Shown: positions 11,243 through 23,037 of the stretch, in pieces | How positions within the stretch are numbered: position 1 is the stretch's first letter | Layout: each line of letters begins with the position of its first letter | From: Russula earlei | Lineage: Eukaryota; Basidiomycota; Agaricomycetes; Russulales; Russulaceae | Reading direction: 5' to 3' | Length of the DNA: 39,990 nt | Assembly: GCA_025769875.1 (NCBI GenBank) | Contig: JAGFNK010000474.1 | Location: forward strand, 1 to 39,990 | Program-made: the position numbers and the translations under genes | Notes under the pieces: model-generated | The model's database searches: none | The model's input: only the letters and a program-made list of their open reading frames with translations | Told to the model about the DNA's origin: nothing

Positions 11243-12095
11243 ACACAAACCTATATCATGCTCCCAGCCCTGGTCATCCAAGGGGCCACCTTCCCGCCGC
11301 CCCTCACTAACATCCATACACAGCCCGCTTCCGCCCCGCAAGTCGACCAGAGTCCCCAAATGCGGCGTCAAAGCTCAAGCCGTCGCCCTTGTCATTCAAT
11401 TAGCACACGGTTTGCACGCCCTTGGGCAGCCTATCTCTCTCCGATAGCCCCTCCACCTCTCCCTGTCGACCCTTTCGGCACTAAAGGTGACAGGCTTTCT
11501 TATGAGTTTTTGTAGGTGAGCAAAGCATGCTTCAAACTGTCAAAGACGCTTTTTACTTGGGCTAAAGCGCGTGAGTCCCAAACTATCCCTGGTCCCGATG
11601 GTCATCTGTACATGTATTTTCAACTTTCTGTCCCCTCATTGATAATGTACAATCCGCGTCGACCAGCTCTCGCTACCTGCTAAAGATTTCTCCCCGTAAT
11701 TGCGGCACAATAGAGACCGCGGCTTGGCGTCAGTCTCAAGCCGTATACTCGAAAATAAAATAAATAAACATTTACCAAGTCGTGGGCACCGTATTCGGGT
11801 CATCTGCCGTGACTTACGCAAATGCCTGACCTCATTCCGACTTCGAGTTTCCAGGCACAGGTTTTGCAATAAACTGAAACTATTATGCGGTGACATTAAT
11901 TGGGTGTGAGTGAGATCGACAACTCCATTGTCCGTTCTATGTGCATTATCATAAACACATCAACATCACACACACCATTGAAACACTTGGCCAACTCACC
12001 CGAATCTTTATTATCATTCATCAGGAAAAACCGGTCCGGTCCGTAGACACCGCTTAATTCTGTAGACACCATAGACACCATAGCACAACAACATA
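11243..12095. other. intergenic, no gene seen
   Basis: No open frame has recognisable content. The last 150 bp become rich in GTAGACACC/ATAGACACC words that lead into the candidate element end at 12096. Confidence 0.4.
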
Positions 12096-12234
12096 CTATG
12101 TAGTGCTCTATAGCATCATAGTAAGTCTATATTGCTCAATGTAGTTCCAGTAGTTTATGACTATATTTATGTAGGCACAGTAGATGAAACCAAGTCTACA
12201 TATCACTATGTAGGATGACTGAAATTCTGGTTGT

Positions 12235-12362
12235 CTATGGAGATGATCAGTTTACTACATTGCACTATGGAGACAATCAGTTTATTACATTGCACTATGG
12301 AGACAATTGTTCATTACATTGCTCTATGGAGACTATTGGTTATTATAATTATATTGCACTAT
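12235..12362 (+). repeat. short imperfect tandem repeat, ~30-bp unit
   Basis: CTATGGAGA recurs at 12235, 12265, 12295 and 12324, followed each time by variants of CAATCAGTTTATTACATTG and then a new CTATGG (CTATCG at 12359). Spacings are 30, 30, 29 and 35 bp. The block sits in the AT-rich left flank of the candidate element. Confidence 0.85.
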
Positions 12363-13972
12363 CGAGCCTTACTGATTGGCCATGCTACGCTGCATATTCT
12401 CCTCTCCTCTCCTCCCCAACCCACTCTCCCCTTTCCCATCCTCCCCCTCTCCTTCTCCCCTGATGACACTGTTTTCTTTCTCGCCTCTCCTCTCCTGATG
12501 GGAGGCGGCCGCGCGCGCGAGTCGGTCAAAGTGGGGGTAAAAGGGTTTCTTGCTTGCTTTCTTTCTTTCTTTCTAATTCCTTCCTTTCTTGCCTTCGTCC
12601 TAGAGACGAAGGCTGGTTTTTATGTACATTAGGACTGGAGGTAGACTAAATGGTATCCTAGAATGAGGGTAGCTAAAGAGAGGGAAATGTATTCTGAGAT
12701 AAATGGGTATGGACGCGTGTGATCGCGGCGTTGAGGCGACAGGTGTAACGAAGCTAGGCTTTGGAAGGGTATAGTAAAGGGGGCTGTAGCAAAGAGTGGG
12801 CACTAGTCGGCGTGGCCGAAATGCCGTGAAGGGGTGGTCGGCCAGGTCTCAAGCATTGAGGACTTCTGCCTGATGAGGCAGTGGCGGGCGTGCGGGCGAG
12901 CGAGCGTACACGTGGGGGTGAGTGTGGGGGTATGCGTACGGGTGCGCGTGGGTGGTAGCAACGTCGGAGGCGGAGGAGCGAGTGTGTGCATTGGAGGCGA
13001 GAGGCGGAGGGCGTGGTGTGCTTGCGTGTGTGACGTGGTGGTGGGAGAGTGGGAGTTGTGGGGCGCGCGTGTCAGGCGTTCGGCTGTTGACTTGTTGACT
13101 TGTCTCTCGCGGTGGGTGTGGGTGACGCTTGGTCAGCGTTGGCCAGTCCGCCGTGATCCACGTCCAAGCCCACAACTCACCTTACAGTGCAAAGGAGAGG
13201 AGAGGGGAGAGAGCACATGGGGAACATGCAAGTGAGAGTGGTCATGCGTGAAAAATGCTGCTTGCTGTCTATGTGAGTATGCAATGGGATGTTGACATAT
13301 GTGATGGCAAGGCACAAGGTAAAAAAGGCCAACATGTGCAACTCGTCAACTTCAAACCTTTTTTGACGACGGCCTCTTCGTTTTTACTAATCGCATTCAT
13401 TTTCTTTTGCCATCATTCTTCCCCTCTTTCCCCTCTCCTGCCCACTCTTCCTTCCCCATGGTCCCAGTTCAAGACTCTCAAGCTGCCAGTTTCATCAAGT
13501 TTTCACCGGCTATTACCCAAGTCATTCGAGTTTTCGAGTTTTCCCGCGCCATGTTGTTTCCGCGGGTGCGTTTTTTGTTTCGTTTTCACGCACTCTCTCA
13601 TCATCTCCCCTCTCCTTCCTACTAAACAGCCTCTTGTTGGCCTTCAAGCTGCCTTCTCACTCCCTTCTTCTGTGTTACTGCAGTGGTGACAATGGGGACG
13701 ACAACGACATATGAGAGGACTTGTATTTAAGTGAAAGAAAAAAAACGCACACAAACAACTTAACTAAAATCGCGCGCAGGGGAAAACACACGTTGCTTGA
13801 AGGTAAAGTACGCTTGAACCGAAAGCGAGCTCCCGCACGCAGGAAATGGTATTTCAGGGGATGGGCACATCACAGAAAACGAAAGTGCGACCCTTTCCCT
13901 AGGTCTCACCAATGTGCGTTTCGGGTTTCCTTTTACTTGCGCAATCTCACTGTCACAGTGACAAGTACAACC

Positions 13973-14261
13973 ATGCTCGGCATCTTCAATGAGTGTCTTA
14001 TGCATTCTGTGCGTTACCCTTTCCTTCGCTTTTCGTTTTTTTGTCACTCCCCTCTGCTTTCCTTTGCACAGGCTTCGCGCGGCTTCAAAACGTTGAACAC
14101 ACGTTCACGTCTCGACTTACCTGTACCCTGGTGCCGTCTTCTGCATCGTCCTTGATGCCTCCTCTTACCGCGACAAAGCCACCGACACCACTGTCCAAGT
14201 CCAAGAAACGAGAGAAGGTGGCCCTCGCTCCCGGGCACAGGCCGATGAACAGTGAACAGGT
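13973..14261 (+). other. coding-like fragment with intron-like spacers, unknown
   Basis: An ATG at 13973 opens 36 nt that end at a good donor (GTGCGT). A CT-rich 63-nt spacer ends in TTTGCACAG at 14071. Further on, an in-frame stretch at about 14181-14261 reads KSKKREKVALAPGHRP and ends at another GTGCGT donor. That last reading faintly recalls the segment before the haem pocket in fungal cytochrome b5-like proteins, but the haem-binding part is not found downstream. A similar donor plus CT-rich spacer also occurs at 13564-13680. This may be a decayed or captured exon set inside the candidate element. Confidence 0.2.
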
Positions 14262-14792
14262 GCGTTATTCCTTTTCGTTTTTGTGCACTCTCTCATACTC
14301 TCCGGCCTTTCGTCAAGTGCTCGGGGGGAGAAATGGACATATGGAGCGACGACGAGACACCGCTTAGAACGCATACGCAAATGACAACAACGGCTACGGG
14401 CGCAGTCCCAAGAAGTGCCACGCGCGAGAGCCGGAACAGTGCCGCGGAGGCGAGTATCCGACTGTAGTTCAAAAAATTAGTTAGTGTTGATATGTGAAAT
14501 ATATATTGTTTCCTGACATTTGTGTGAATTTCAGTGCCTGAGTTGTTTATCATAACAATGTTGCAATCAGTAGAACATAAGCATGTGGTTGGCTACATAG
14601 GTATGGTTGATGATGGGAAGAAATGTACATTTATGTTGTTGATATAACATTGTATGATTTATGTAGCATTGGTGGAAGAAATGTAGTCAATGGTGCTCTA
14701 TATAACCCTGGTGGCGGCTATATAGAGTTTGGTGGTTGCTATGTAGGCATGAAACCTCGATGGTTGTAAAGTTGCTACAGACGCTATGGTAG

Positions 14793-17700
14793 CTATATAG
14801 CGCTACATAGCATTTTCGTTTTTTCCTGATGTTTCCTGTGATCCGCTGCTCCATGTGCCAACAGGAGCTCCATTATATCAAGATGTGTACCCTGTTCTGA
14901 GGCTCTCTGGAATGCCGTCTGACCCTCGCTGTCTGGTGCATGAATATCGCAGCTGTACTGGAGCAGCAGCTGTACGACGTCAAGCTCTCCCCATCTCGAT
15001 GCCAGATGCAATGCTGTCGACTCTTGATCGTTTTGAGCATTCGCATCCGCGTCATGCTCGAGAAGCACACGAGCAATGTCCACATGTCCGTTTTTCGATG
15101 CTGCATGCAATGCTGTCCAGTTTTTTTTGGTCTGGGCATTCGGATCTGCGGCATGCTCGAGAAGGACACGAGCAATATCCACATGTCCGTTGTGCGATGC
15201 TGAATGCAATGCCGTCAAGTTATCTTTGGTCTGGACATTCGGATCTGCGCCATGCTCGAGAAGGACACGAGCAATATCCACATGTCCGTGTTCCGATGCT
15301 GAATGCAATGCCGTCCAGTTATCTTTGGTCGGGGCTTTCGGATCTGCGGCATGCTCGAGAAGGACACGAGCAATATCCACATGTCCGTTTTTCGATGCTG
15401 AATGCAATGCCGTCCAGCTATTTTTCTCTTGGGCATTCGGATCTGCGCCGTGCTCGAGAAGGACACGAGCAATATCCACATGTCCGTTTTGCGATGCCAA
15501 ATGCAATGCCGTCCAGTTATCTTTGGCCTGGGCTTTCGGATCTGCGGCATGCTCGAGAAGGACACGAGCAATATCCGCATGTCCGTTTTCCGATGCATAA
15601 TGCAATGCCGTCGCGTTATCTTTGGTCTGAGCATTCGAATCTGCGGCATGCTCGAGAAGGACACGAGCAATATCCACATGTCCGTTTTTCGATGCTGAAT
15701 GCAATGCCGTCCAGCTATTTTTCTCTTGGGCATTCGGATCTGCGCCGTGCTCGAGAAGGACACGAGCAATATCCACATGTCCGTTTTGCGATGCCAAATG
15801 CAATGCCGTCCAGTTATCTTTGGCCTGGGCTTTCGGATCTGCGGCATGCTCGAGAAGGACACGAGCAATATCCGCATGTCCGTTTTGCGATGCATAATGC
15901 AATGCCGTCGCGTTATCTTTGGTCTGAGCATTCGAATCTGCGGCATGCTCGAGAAGGACACGAGCAATATCCACATGTCCGTTTTCCGATGCTGAATGCA
16001 ATGCCGTCCAGTTATCTTTGGCCTGGGCTTTCGGATCTGCGGCATGCTCGAGAAGGACACGAGCAATATCCACATGTCCGTTTTCCGATGCTGAATGCAA
16101 TGCCGTCCAGTAATCTTTGGCCTGGGCTTTCGGATCTGCGGCATGCTCGAGAAGGACACGAGCAATATCCACATGTCCGTTTTGCGATGCATACTGCAAT
16201 GCCGTCCAGTTATTTTTGGTCTGAGCATTCGGATCTGCGGCATGCTCGAGAAGGACACGAGCAATATCCACATGTCCGTTTTTCGATGCCAAATGCAATG
16301 CCGTCAAGTTATCTTTGGCCTGGGCTTTCGGATCTGCGGCATGCTCGAGAAGGACACGAGCAATATCCACATGTCCGTTTTGCGATGCATAATGCAATGC
16401 CGTCGCGTTATCTTTGGTCTGAGCATTCGGATCTGCGGCATGCTCGAGAAGGACACGAGCAATATCCGCATGTCCGTTTTCCGATGCATAATGCAATGCC
16501 GTCGCGTTATCTTTGTCTTGGGTATTCGGATCTGCGGCATGCTCGAGAAGGACACGAGCAATATCCACATGTCCGTTTTTCGATGCTGAATGCAATGCCG
16601 TATAGTTATCTTTGATCTGGGCATTCGGATCTGCGGCATGCTCGAGAAGGACACGAGCAATATCCACATGTCCGTTTTTCGATGCCAAATGCAATGCCGT
16701 CCAGTTATCTTTGGTCTGAGCATTCGGATCTGCGGCATGCTCGAGAAGGACACGAGCAATATCCACATGTCCGTTTAGCGATGCCAAATGCAATGCCGTC
16801 CAGTTATCTTTGTCTTGGGCATTCGGATCTGCGGCATGCTCGAGAAGGACACGAGCAATATCCACATGTCCGTTTAGCGATGCTACATGCAATGCCGTCA
16901 AGCTATGTTCCCTTTGGGCATTCGGATCTGCGCCATGCTGGAGAAGGACAATGGCAACTTCCAAATGCCCCTCTCTCGATGCGACGCGCAATGGAGTAAT
17001 TCCGATCGAGTCCCACGCGTTTACATCCTCTGATCGATCGACGATCAGGAACTGGACAATGTCATGTAACCCACAGCACGCCGCATAATGTAACGCTGTT
17101 CTGGCCTGTGAGGGGCCTTCGGAGGGCTTACTCCTGTCGTCTACTGGGTCATATATCCACACCCAGGTTGACATATGGTGTTTTCTCGTATCAAACAGAC
17201 GTCTCGTCTCGGCTTGGATTCTTGCCGACACCCCCTCGAAGAGAGCATGGTAATCCCAGTACTGAGCAGCGTAATCCGCGAGGGGGAACTTCTCCAGGCT
17301 GCCCTTCGTGACGTCTTCATCAAGGTGTAACAGAAGACCGAGACAAGACTGCGCAACGACGGTGTGAGAGGGTCGCATAGAAACGTGGAAGCGGGAAATC
17401 GTGTCCTTTGATTTGGCGAGCCGCGGCGACGTCAGGTATTCTTTGACCGAAAAGTGCGAAAATTGTATCACTTGTGATCCGTCCATGTCGACGATGCAAA
17501 GAAAACTAGAGCATGTGGATAGTACTGTGTATGCTGGGTCGTTTGGCCGCCAGTCGGTCACGTACGCAGGAGTTGATCCCGTGTCAAAATCGAAGGCAAG
17601 AAACTCTGCGAGTTCCTTGACGCGGAGCGGCCGGCAGGCTGCTGCAACGCACTGGAACAGTCGGTGCGCAAGTTCCCAATTTTGCTCATCAAGTTCCATC

Positions 17701-19785
17701 AATGTGCGTGCGTATGTCTCGTCGAGAGTCCTTGGTAATACATCGAGAGCACGCCGTATACGCCCGGGTATGCAGGAACGGAGGTAAACGAGCTGACAGA
17801 AAACCCAGCGAAACCTAATCGTAGATATGAGCGAACCCAATAACGAACGGTAGTGGTGTTTACTTACATCCCATCAGCTTTTTTCGTAATCTCATCAATC
17901 GCCAATTTCCTATCCATTGCATTCCATTTTTGGAACGGACGCTCCGTGTTAATGATAGATTTGATATATTCCACGATGTCACGAATTTGCCCTTCCTCCG
18001 AATGTAGAGAAACAGAAAGGAAAGATAAACATTCCAGGACAAGTTTGATGTCAGCCTGAGGCCGGCTAGTAACACAGATTCGTAGATTCGTAGCCTGTAA
18101 CTTGACAAGATCCTCCAACAGTTTCAAGACTCTGTCACGAGGAGATGGCAAACCAGCCGTCTCTGGGCATTCGTCCAGGGCATCGATGATGATGTACGAA
18201 GTAGCTTGTCCCGGGATATTGACCATGTCTTTAAGGCATTGTACGAGCTCAGCTTCGCTGACATATTTCTCACCACAACCATGCGCCCCGAAGAGTTCAG
18301 AAAGGACGGCATAATATGCATCAGACTGATCACAAAACTGGACCAAGAGGGATGACACCAAACTGCGCAGGTCCCTCTTTTGTTCCTCCTTGAAATCGCA
18401 ATAAAAGAAAGCTAATGATGCTTGTCCGCCCTCGTGCATTTCGAGGATATCTGCAATGATTGCAGAACTGCCCCATGGCTTATGATCAGTTTCTGCAAAG
18501 GAAATACGGGAGATGGAAGTACCATAGAATAGTCTTTCCGGCACCCGCTAGAGAGGGAAGAGTCATTAATCGTGAGGGGTGAGTATGGCAACAAAACGCA
18601 AACATTTTCCATGAATCCACAAAAGAGAACTGGGACCAGATGATTTCCATTTTGCATAACTGTCACCTTCAATCCACCATGTTGAGGTTCCGTCATGCTT
18701 GAGATCACGAACGATTTTGTGGGTTTGCCAGGGATCTGGGGGGGAGAGCCATTTGTGAATGTCCTGTCGAAGCTTGTCGCCTGTGAAGGGGTGTGAGTGC
18801 TCCGCAACAGCTATGCGAAAGTTCAAAATATGAATGACCCACGTTCGGACTTGGTCATTTCCGTGACGGATTTCCTGTTGTCTGATGATGGCCTTCTTAA
18901 TAAGTCTAGGCGGTTGTATGGTCAGGGGAGAACAGGGCACAGGCCGAGTAGAATTGCTCACCACCCAACATCACCCTGTTCTGATTGACAATCCGGAACG
19001 TCTGTGCTGTGGTCATTCGAACCTCATCTTGAGTGAGCCTATCCAGCTTCTGTAGCGCTTTCTCGATCTCATTCCCACCGCCAAGTATACCTACAAAATT
19101 CCCTGCATTGCCTTCAGTCACCCACCTCAATAAGCGGGGGAAGATGGACATACTAAATCGTCCTTGCTTAGCCTGCTTGGTCGCTAGAGCGAGGGCGGAA
19201 AGAAATTTCACGATTATCTTCACGAGTACGTCCTCCAATGCTGTTGTGTCGTTAGGAGTGTCCTCTGTATAAATCTTGAGTCTAACGATGAAATTCTCGA
19301 AGGATTCGAGCAGGTCGAGGAGTGCACGGTGACTTGCGGTAACATCTTTGACTGCCTGAGGCAGCTTAATATCGGATACACAGCTGTCTGAGCGGAAAAT
19401 AGGACATACTCCCAACAATATACCGATTGCAGCGAAAACTGCCTTCGCACCTGGGAAAAGCTGCGGAATTGGCATCAGGGACAGCAATTCCAATGGTCAC
19501 CTTCAGACGCACTGTACCAATGGCCTCACGAAGTACGATGCTCGTAGAAAGCGTGTGCAAGACCTGGACGGAACACTTGACCGATTTCATGATCATTCCG
19601 TCATCTCGACCGAAGGAACGTGCCTGTCCCTGAAGGACGGCGGTAATGGAATCTACAGAGTTGCACCTTTCGAGCTCCTTGGCAAGCGGATGGTCAACTA
19701 GTCTCGTCCCTGTCTTTTTTTCGTAGTCCTTCAAGGCAGCGTTGAAAAGTGACTGGAACGAGGAGGACTGTGATGGGTAACTCAT
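14793..19785 (-). CDS. NLR-like STAND protein: Goodbye-like N-terminus, NACHT NTPase, 23 ankyrin repeats
   Basis: Fungal NOD-like receptor candidate, a presumed cytosolic switch for non-self recognition or heterokaryon incompatibility. Exons, minus strand: 19785-19513, 19460-19410, 19355-19154, 19090-18962, 18905-18843, 18780-18604, 18547-18523, 18467-17868 and 17814-14793. All phases agree, giving 1513 residues. The N-terminus (FQSLFNAALKDYEKKTG, residues about 9-25) resembles the Goodbye effector domain. Walker A (GKSGAGKT, near 296-304) spans two introns and a 25-nt exon; Walker B is YIIIDALDEC near 398-407. Ankyrin repeats run from about 746 to 1505. Repeats 3-21 are nearly identical 33-mers, a sign of recent amplification. 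The last residues (MLCSAI) and the stop lie in a possible element end. Start chosen at MSYPSQ; another in-frame Met lies 27 nt upstream. Confidence 0.93.
15018..16898 (-). repeat. 19-unit, 99-bp tandem array encoding near-identical ankyrin repeats
   Basis: Each unit encodes TALHxASxNGH followed by a nearly fixed DIARVLLEH core and a short variable tail. Because 99 is divisible by three and units lack stops in most frames, long spurious frames stay open on both strands. Variation between units concentrates at unit positions 5, 8, 12, 22, 25, 26, 29 and 31-33. The blocks 15402-15698 and 15699-15995 (three units each) differ at only about two bases. Confidence 0.97.
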
Positions 19786-20849
19786 ATTGCTACCGGGGGA
19801 AGATATGGCCAAAATAGAGGAGTTGGTTGATTGCGAGAAGATGACCGGGAGACGGTAATAGAGGGTTGAGTGAGGGGTAGGCGCACTGCCTCGTGTATTG
19901 AGTTATGGGTAGTCGCCGAGGATATGTAGCGAGCCGGGAGAGGGCGCTCTGAGTTTGTAGGCCGTCAGAGGGCAGTAGGGAAACAGAGGGTAGAGTGAGA
20001 ATCCCTGACGCGAAGGTGTTCACACACTGAAACATGCAAGGTGAGAACTACTAATACTACCTTATATTCGTGAAACAATAGAAGAAAATCCAGACCCGAG
20101 GCAGGGCAATCAGTGGCTGTTGTGGCATATCACCTTACCTTATTCACTCAGGCTGGTAGCGCCAAAAAACCACATTCGAGGGCGCAATTAATTTCGTCCT
20201 GCGCAACAAAAGAACACGTGGAATATGTCAATCGTTCGTCAATAAAGATACTCCCTCCCAAAGGACAGGAGAACCACGAACGTGAAGGCCTTGACACACC
20301 GAAGCAAAAGGGGGGAACGTTTCTCGCGTTGCACGGCGAATAAATTCCATGCGGCCACTAAATGCAAGGCATGTATTTAGAGCACCTTCCTCCGTGGTAA
20401 TACATCCAACTAATACGTCTTTGGCCCAAGTGGGTGGCCATTCCAACGAAGACCAAAACTAGACTCTGTCAAGCAAACATGAGTCCGAGGACCCCAAATA
20501 GCCCAGTCGGAGCAAGGGAAATAGAATCACGTGCTGGGACTTTTACCGGAAGGGACTTTTACGGAATCACGTACGGATCCGCGACGCGACACGACGCGAG
20601 ATGACACACCTCTCCCTAGCCTCAGCTCCGTTTCATCCCTTGCCACCAACCGTACGCTTCACCTGCTCCTGCACCTCTCGTCCCCAGCCCTCGCGACACC
20701 ACAAGCCACCTCGCGCCTGACATCAAGATCTTGACTATATCGCCCTGCCCTCGCCACTGACCACGCGCGCACGCCACGCCCCGGCTCAGCGACGCATTCG
20801 CGTCTCAAGCCTTTCACCATGGCCTTGCATGCCTCTCTTATTACTCCCT
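19786..20849. other. upstream region of the NLR-like gene, no gene seen
   Basis: No coding motif is supported. A direct repeat of GGAATCACGT/GAATCACGT with GGGACTTTTAC words lies at 20524-20573. A CT-rich tract precedes repeat copy B. No clear TATA box was found for the NLR-like gene. Confidence 0.4.
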
Positions 20850-22950
20850 TCCTACATATAAAAATCCCCTAGCTACTCTGTAGTAGGATAGACACTGAAT
20901 AGAATCCCCTCTAGCTTCCACATCTGCATCTGCCTGAACAAAGAACTCGAACGACTGCGTGCGCGCCGACTTGCTCCTCTTTCCCCCTCTCCTCTCTCTT
21001 CCCTTGGGACCGGTCAGCCCCACTCTTACTCACTCAAGCGTCCCCGACACGCTTCAGCGCGATTCCTGATCGCTGCCTTGACGCTCGCCTCGCGTCATCG
21101 TTTCAGTCCTCTGCTAAAGCACAATAAATGGCCATGTTGGTCTCAGTACACTTGTTGTTTCTATCCACGCATTGTGCTGGTTTCTCTGTGGCAGGGGTTT
21201 GAACACCTGAGCGTCGATAAAACCACAATGTGATTTCTGCTTCAAGAATTGGTACCAACAGTGAAAAAAAATAGTGTCTCTGGGGTCCTTGATCACTTTT
21301 CTCAAATGTGTCCTCTTCGTGTGTCAGAAACAGGGAGCATAACAAGCTGGCCGGTCCCTGTTGCCAAGACGCGATGGGAGGTGCACCTCGTGGATGTAAT
21401 TATTATGATATACAGGCTCTAATGACATTTCGAGGAGGCGCATTACCGTATCTAAATCATACTACCCAGCAAAAAATTGGTTCTAAAAATCGATCTTCAG
21501 GTGTTTGGTAGAAGCGCATGGTACCGAGGTGTCTTCGTGTAATGCTACGTTTGGGTTTCAGAACTCAAGCGTCGTGTATGGGGCCAGGCGGTTGAGGACT
21601 CGACGACAGTTGGAGATGTGAATAATAGCGCGCTTGAGCCCCAGAATGCACCATTCGTCTTTACCACCACAATCACCCATGGACCCCGTCACTGCTGAGT
21701 ACATTTCTTTCTATTTGCCGATTTTTACCTCTATTCTCCCTAAGGCGTTACAGAGCAATATTTGCGCGCCCTCACTGAACACCACGCCATCGCCATCGCC
21801 GGCGTCAAGCTTGCCCCGCGCTAGTACACTGCGCCCCAGGTCGGTGCGCGAGACCTGATCTCCACCGTCTGGAACATGCTCGACCGAGACACAACAACGT
21901 CGATCAGCAACCTCATTGTCCATTTCATGAGAAGAAGGAAATGGACCTGCTCGGAACACGTCCAAGATAGAGCCAGCGCGAGTTCCCTTCATCGTTGTAC
22001 CCACGAGCGCGGGCATGGACTATGCGTCGATTGCCAACAGCCAAGTCATGAATGCCCACCCGGCCCCACCGTGTGGCGCCACCGCCGGGCAGTTTGAGAC
22101 CGCGTCACACAGGCTTTCAGAAAGCCAAGAATCGGATCTTTTTCTCCCGTCATCACCAAGTCCTCTACTGCCCTCACCTTCCTCCTCGTCCCTGTCGATA
22201 GCAAGGTCCTTGCCGCCTTGACCGCCTCCGCAAGTCGAAGACGCCTCAACGCCTGCGCGTCCACCACATTCCGCCCTCTCCCGCGCACCTACAGATCCAG
22301 CTGAAGAGTCCTGCTCAACTCCACCGCCGTCGTTGTCCTCGAACGGGGTCAAAGTCGTCCGTCACTGTACTTTCGCGTTAGTGTTACCTCTCAGCCTTTT
22401 CTCTCAATTCAGACCCTCTGTCGACAGCTCACTGAGTCCGACTTTGACGGCGCGCACTTTCACCCTCCACGAGAGAAGGAACGTTGTTCAATATAGGGTT
22501 GTCAGGCTGCGTCAGTTGTCGTTGATGGTTTCAAAACGTATCATCAGTCCCAAGAATGCATGCCTAGCAAGGTAACCAACTGCGTTGGAGATACCCTGGC
22601 AAGAACCCAGCGATCGACATCGCGATGATCGATAGGCCAGATCTTCATCAGTTGAAGTGGATGGGCCAGTGCCGCCAAACTGATGACAGGACAACAGCGA
22701 CCCTCGACTCCCAACTTGGCCAGTCCGATCCAACTCATCTGTGTGGAATAGATGACCCACCCAGGGGTGGGCCACTACTCCAGGACCTCGAAGAGGGCAA
22801 GTGATACGTAGTATTTTGTTGCAGGAATCCAATTGCAGGTGCTATTGCCCGCTCACTCTCAGCATTTCCCCCATATCCCACTCTTTGAACAGTCCAAAAC
22901 ACCGAGACTAGGTCGTTCTAGTTCAGTCCGAGTCCGATGGCCTTCCAGCA
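20850..22950 (+). repeat. dispersed repeat, copy B
   Basis: A 2.1-kb relative of copy A: TATAAAAATCCCCTAGCTAC at about 20857, the TTGGTTCTAAAAATCGATCTTC segment at about 21478, ATGGACCCCGTCACTGC at 21679, then the ISTVWNMLDRD reading, GCATGGACTATGCGTCG (about 22013) and GAGAGAAGGAACG (about 22470). It continues through the segment also present in copy C and ends under 100 bp from the NDK stop codon. Copies A and B differ by many substitutions and indels, so neither is recent. No transposase or LTR pair was recognised. Edges are approximate. Confidence 0.7.
22512..22610 (-). pseudogene. degraded transketolase fragment inside repeat copy B
   Basis: The minus-strand reading [16 protein letters not shown] corresponds to [16 protein letters not shown] of the intact transketolase. 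The adjoining sequence GTTGTCGTTGATGGTTTCAA corresponds to the coding region for FDLINN. The piece occupies the same position within the repeat as the fragment in copy C. Copy A keeps only about 25 nt of it (about 10276-10300). It is short, diverged and frame-broken. Confidence 0.6.
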
Positions 22951-23037
22951 AGATCATGTTTCCAGTGTAATGTTTACAATCTTCTACGGCGTGATATACG
23001 CAGCGGCCTCCTTTCCATCAAACGTTGTTCTTGTCGT

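Larger units (their letters stand above)
12096..14810. mobile_element. candidate non-autonomous element with imperfect terminal inverted repeats
   Basis: CTATGTAGTGCTCTATAG at 12096-12113 and the inverse of CTATATAGCGCTACATAG at 14793-14810 agree at 16 of 18 positions. Both ends are flanked inward by about 200-300 bp of AT-rich DNA with many TATGTAG/CTATATAG-like words, as in elements with subterminal repeats. The interior has CT-rich runs, a CTTT microsatellite near 12560, a G-rich block at 12880-13060 and coding-like scraps, but no transposase. Because the short words recur many times, the paired ends could be coincidental. No target-site duplication was established. Confidence 0.35.

Noticed and set aside
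12550..12575. CTTT microsatellite as a possible regulatory tract
   Set aside because: A simple short repeat in low-complexity DNA with no adjacent gene start.
12849..13235. long frames on both strands at 12.8-13.2 kb
   Set aside because: They arise from GT-rich low-complexity DNA and encode only Val/Gly/Arg or His/Thr/Pro runs.
14855..16615. 586-codon plus-strand open frame and a 352-codon second minus-strand frame across the ankyrin array
   Set aside because: They exist because the 99-bp units are a multiple of three and lack stops in those frames; the ankyrin frame is the only one with a protein fold and a splice-consistent gene.
21114..21345. minus-strand frames near 21.1-21.3 kb and a TTGGTACCAA word resembling a retroelement primer site
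   Set aside because: No LTR pair, gag, protease, integrase or reverse transcriptase motif was found nearby.
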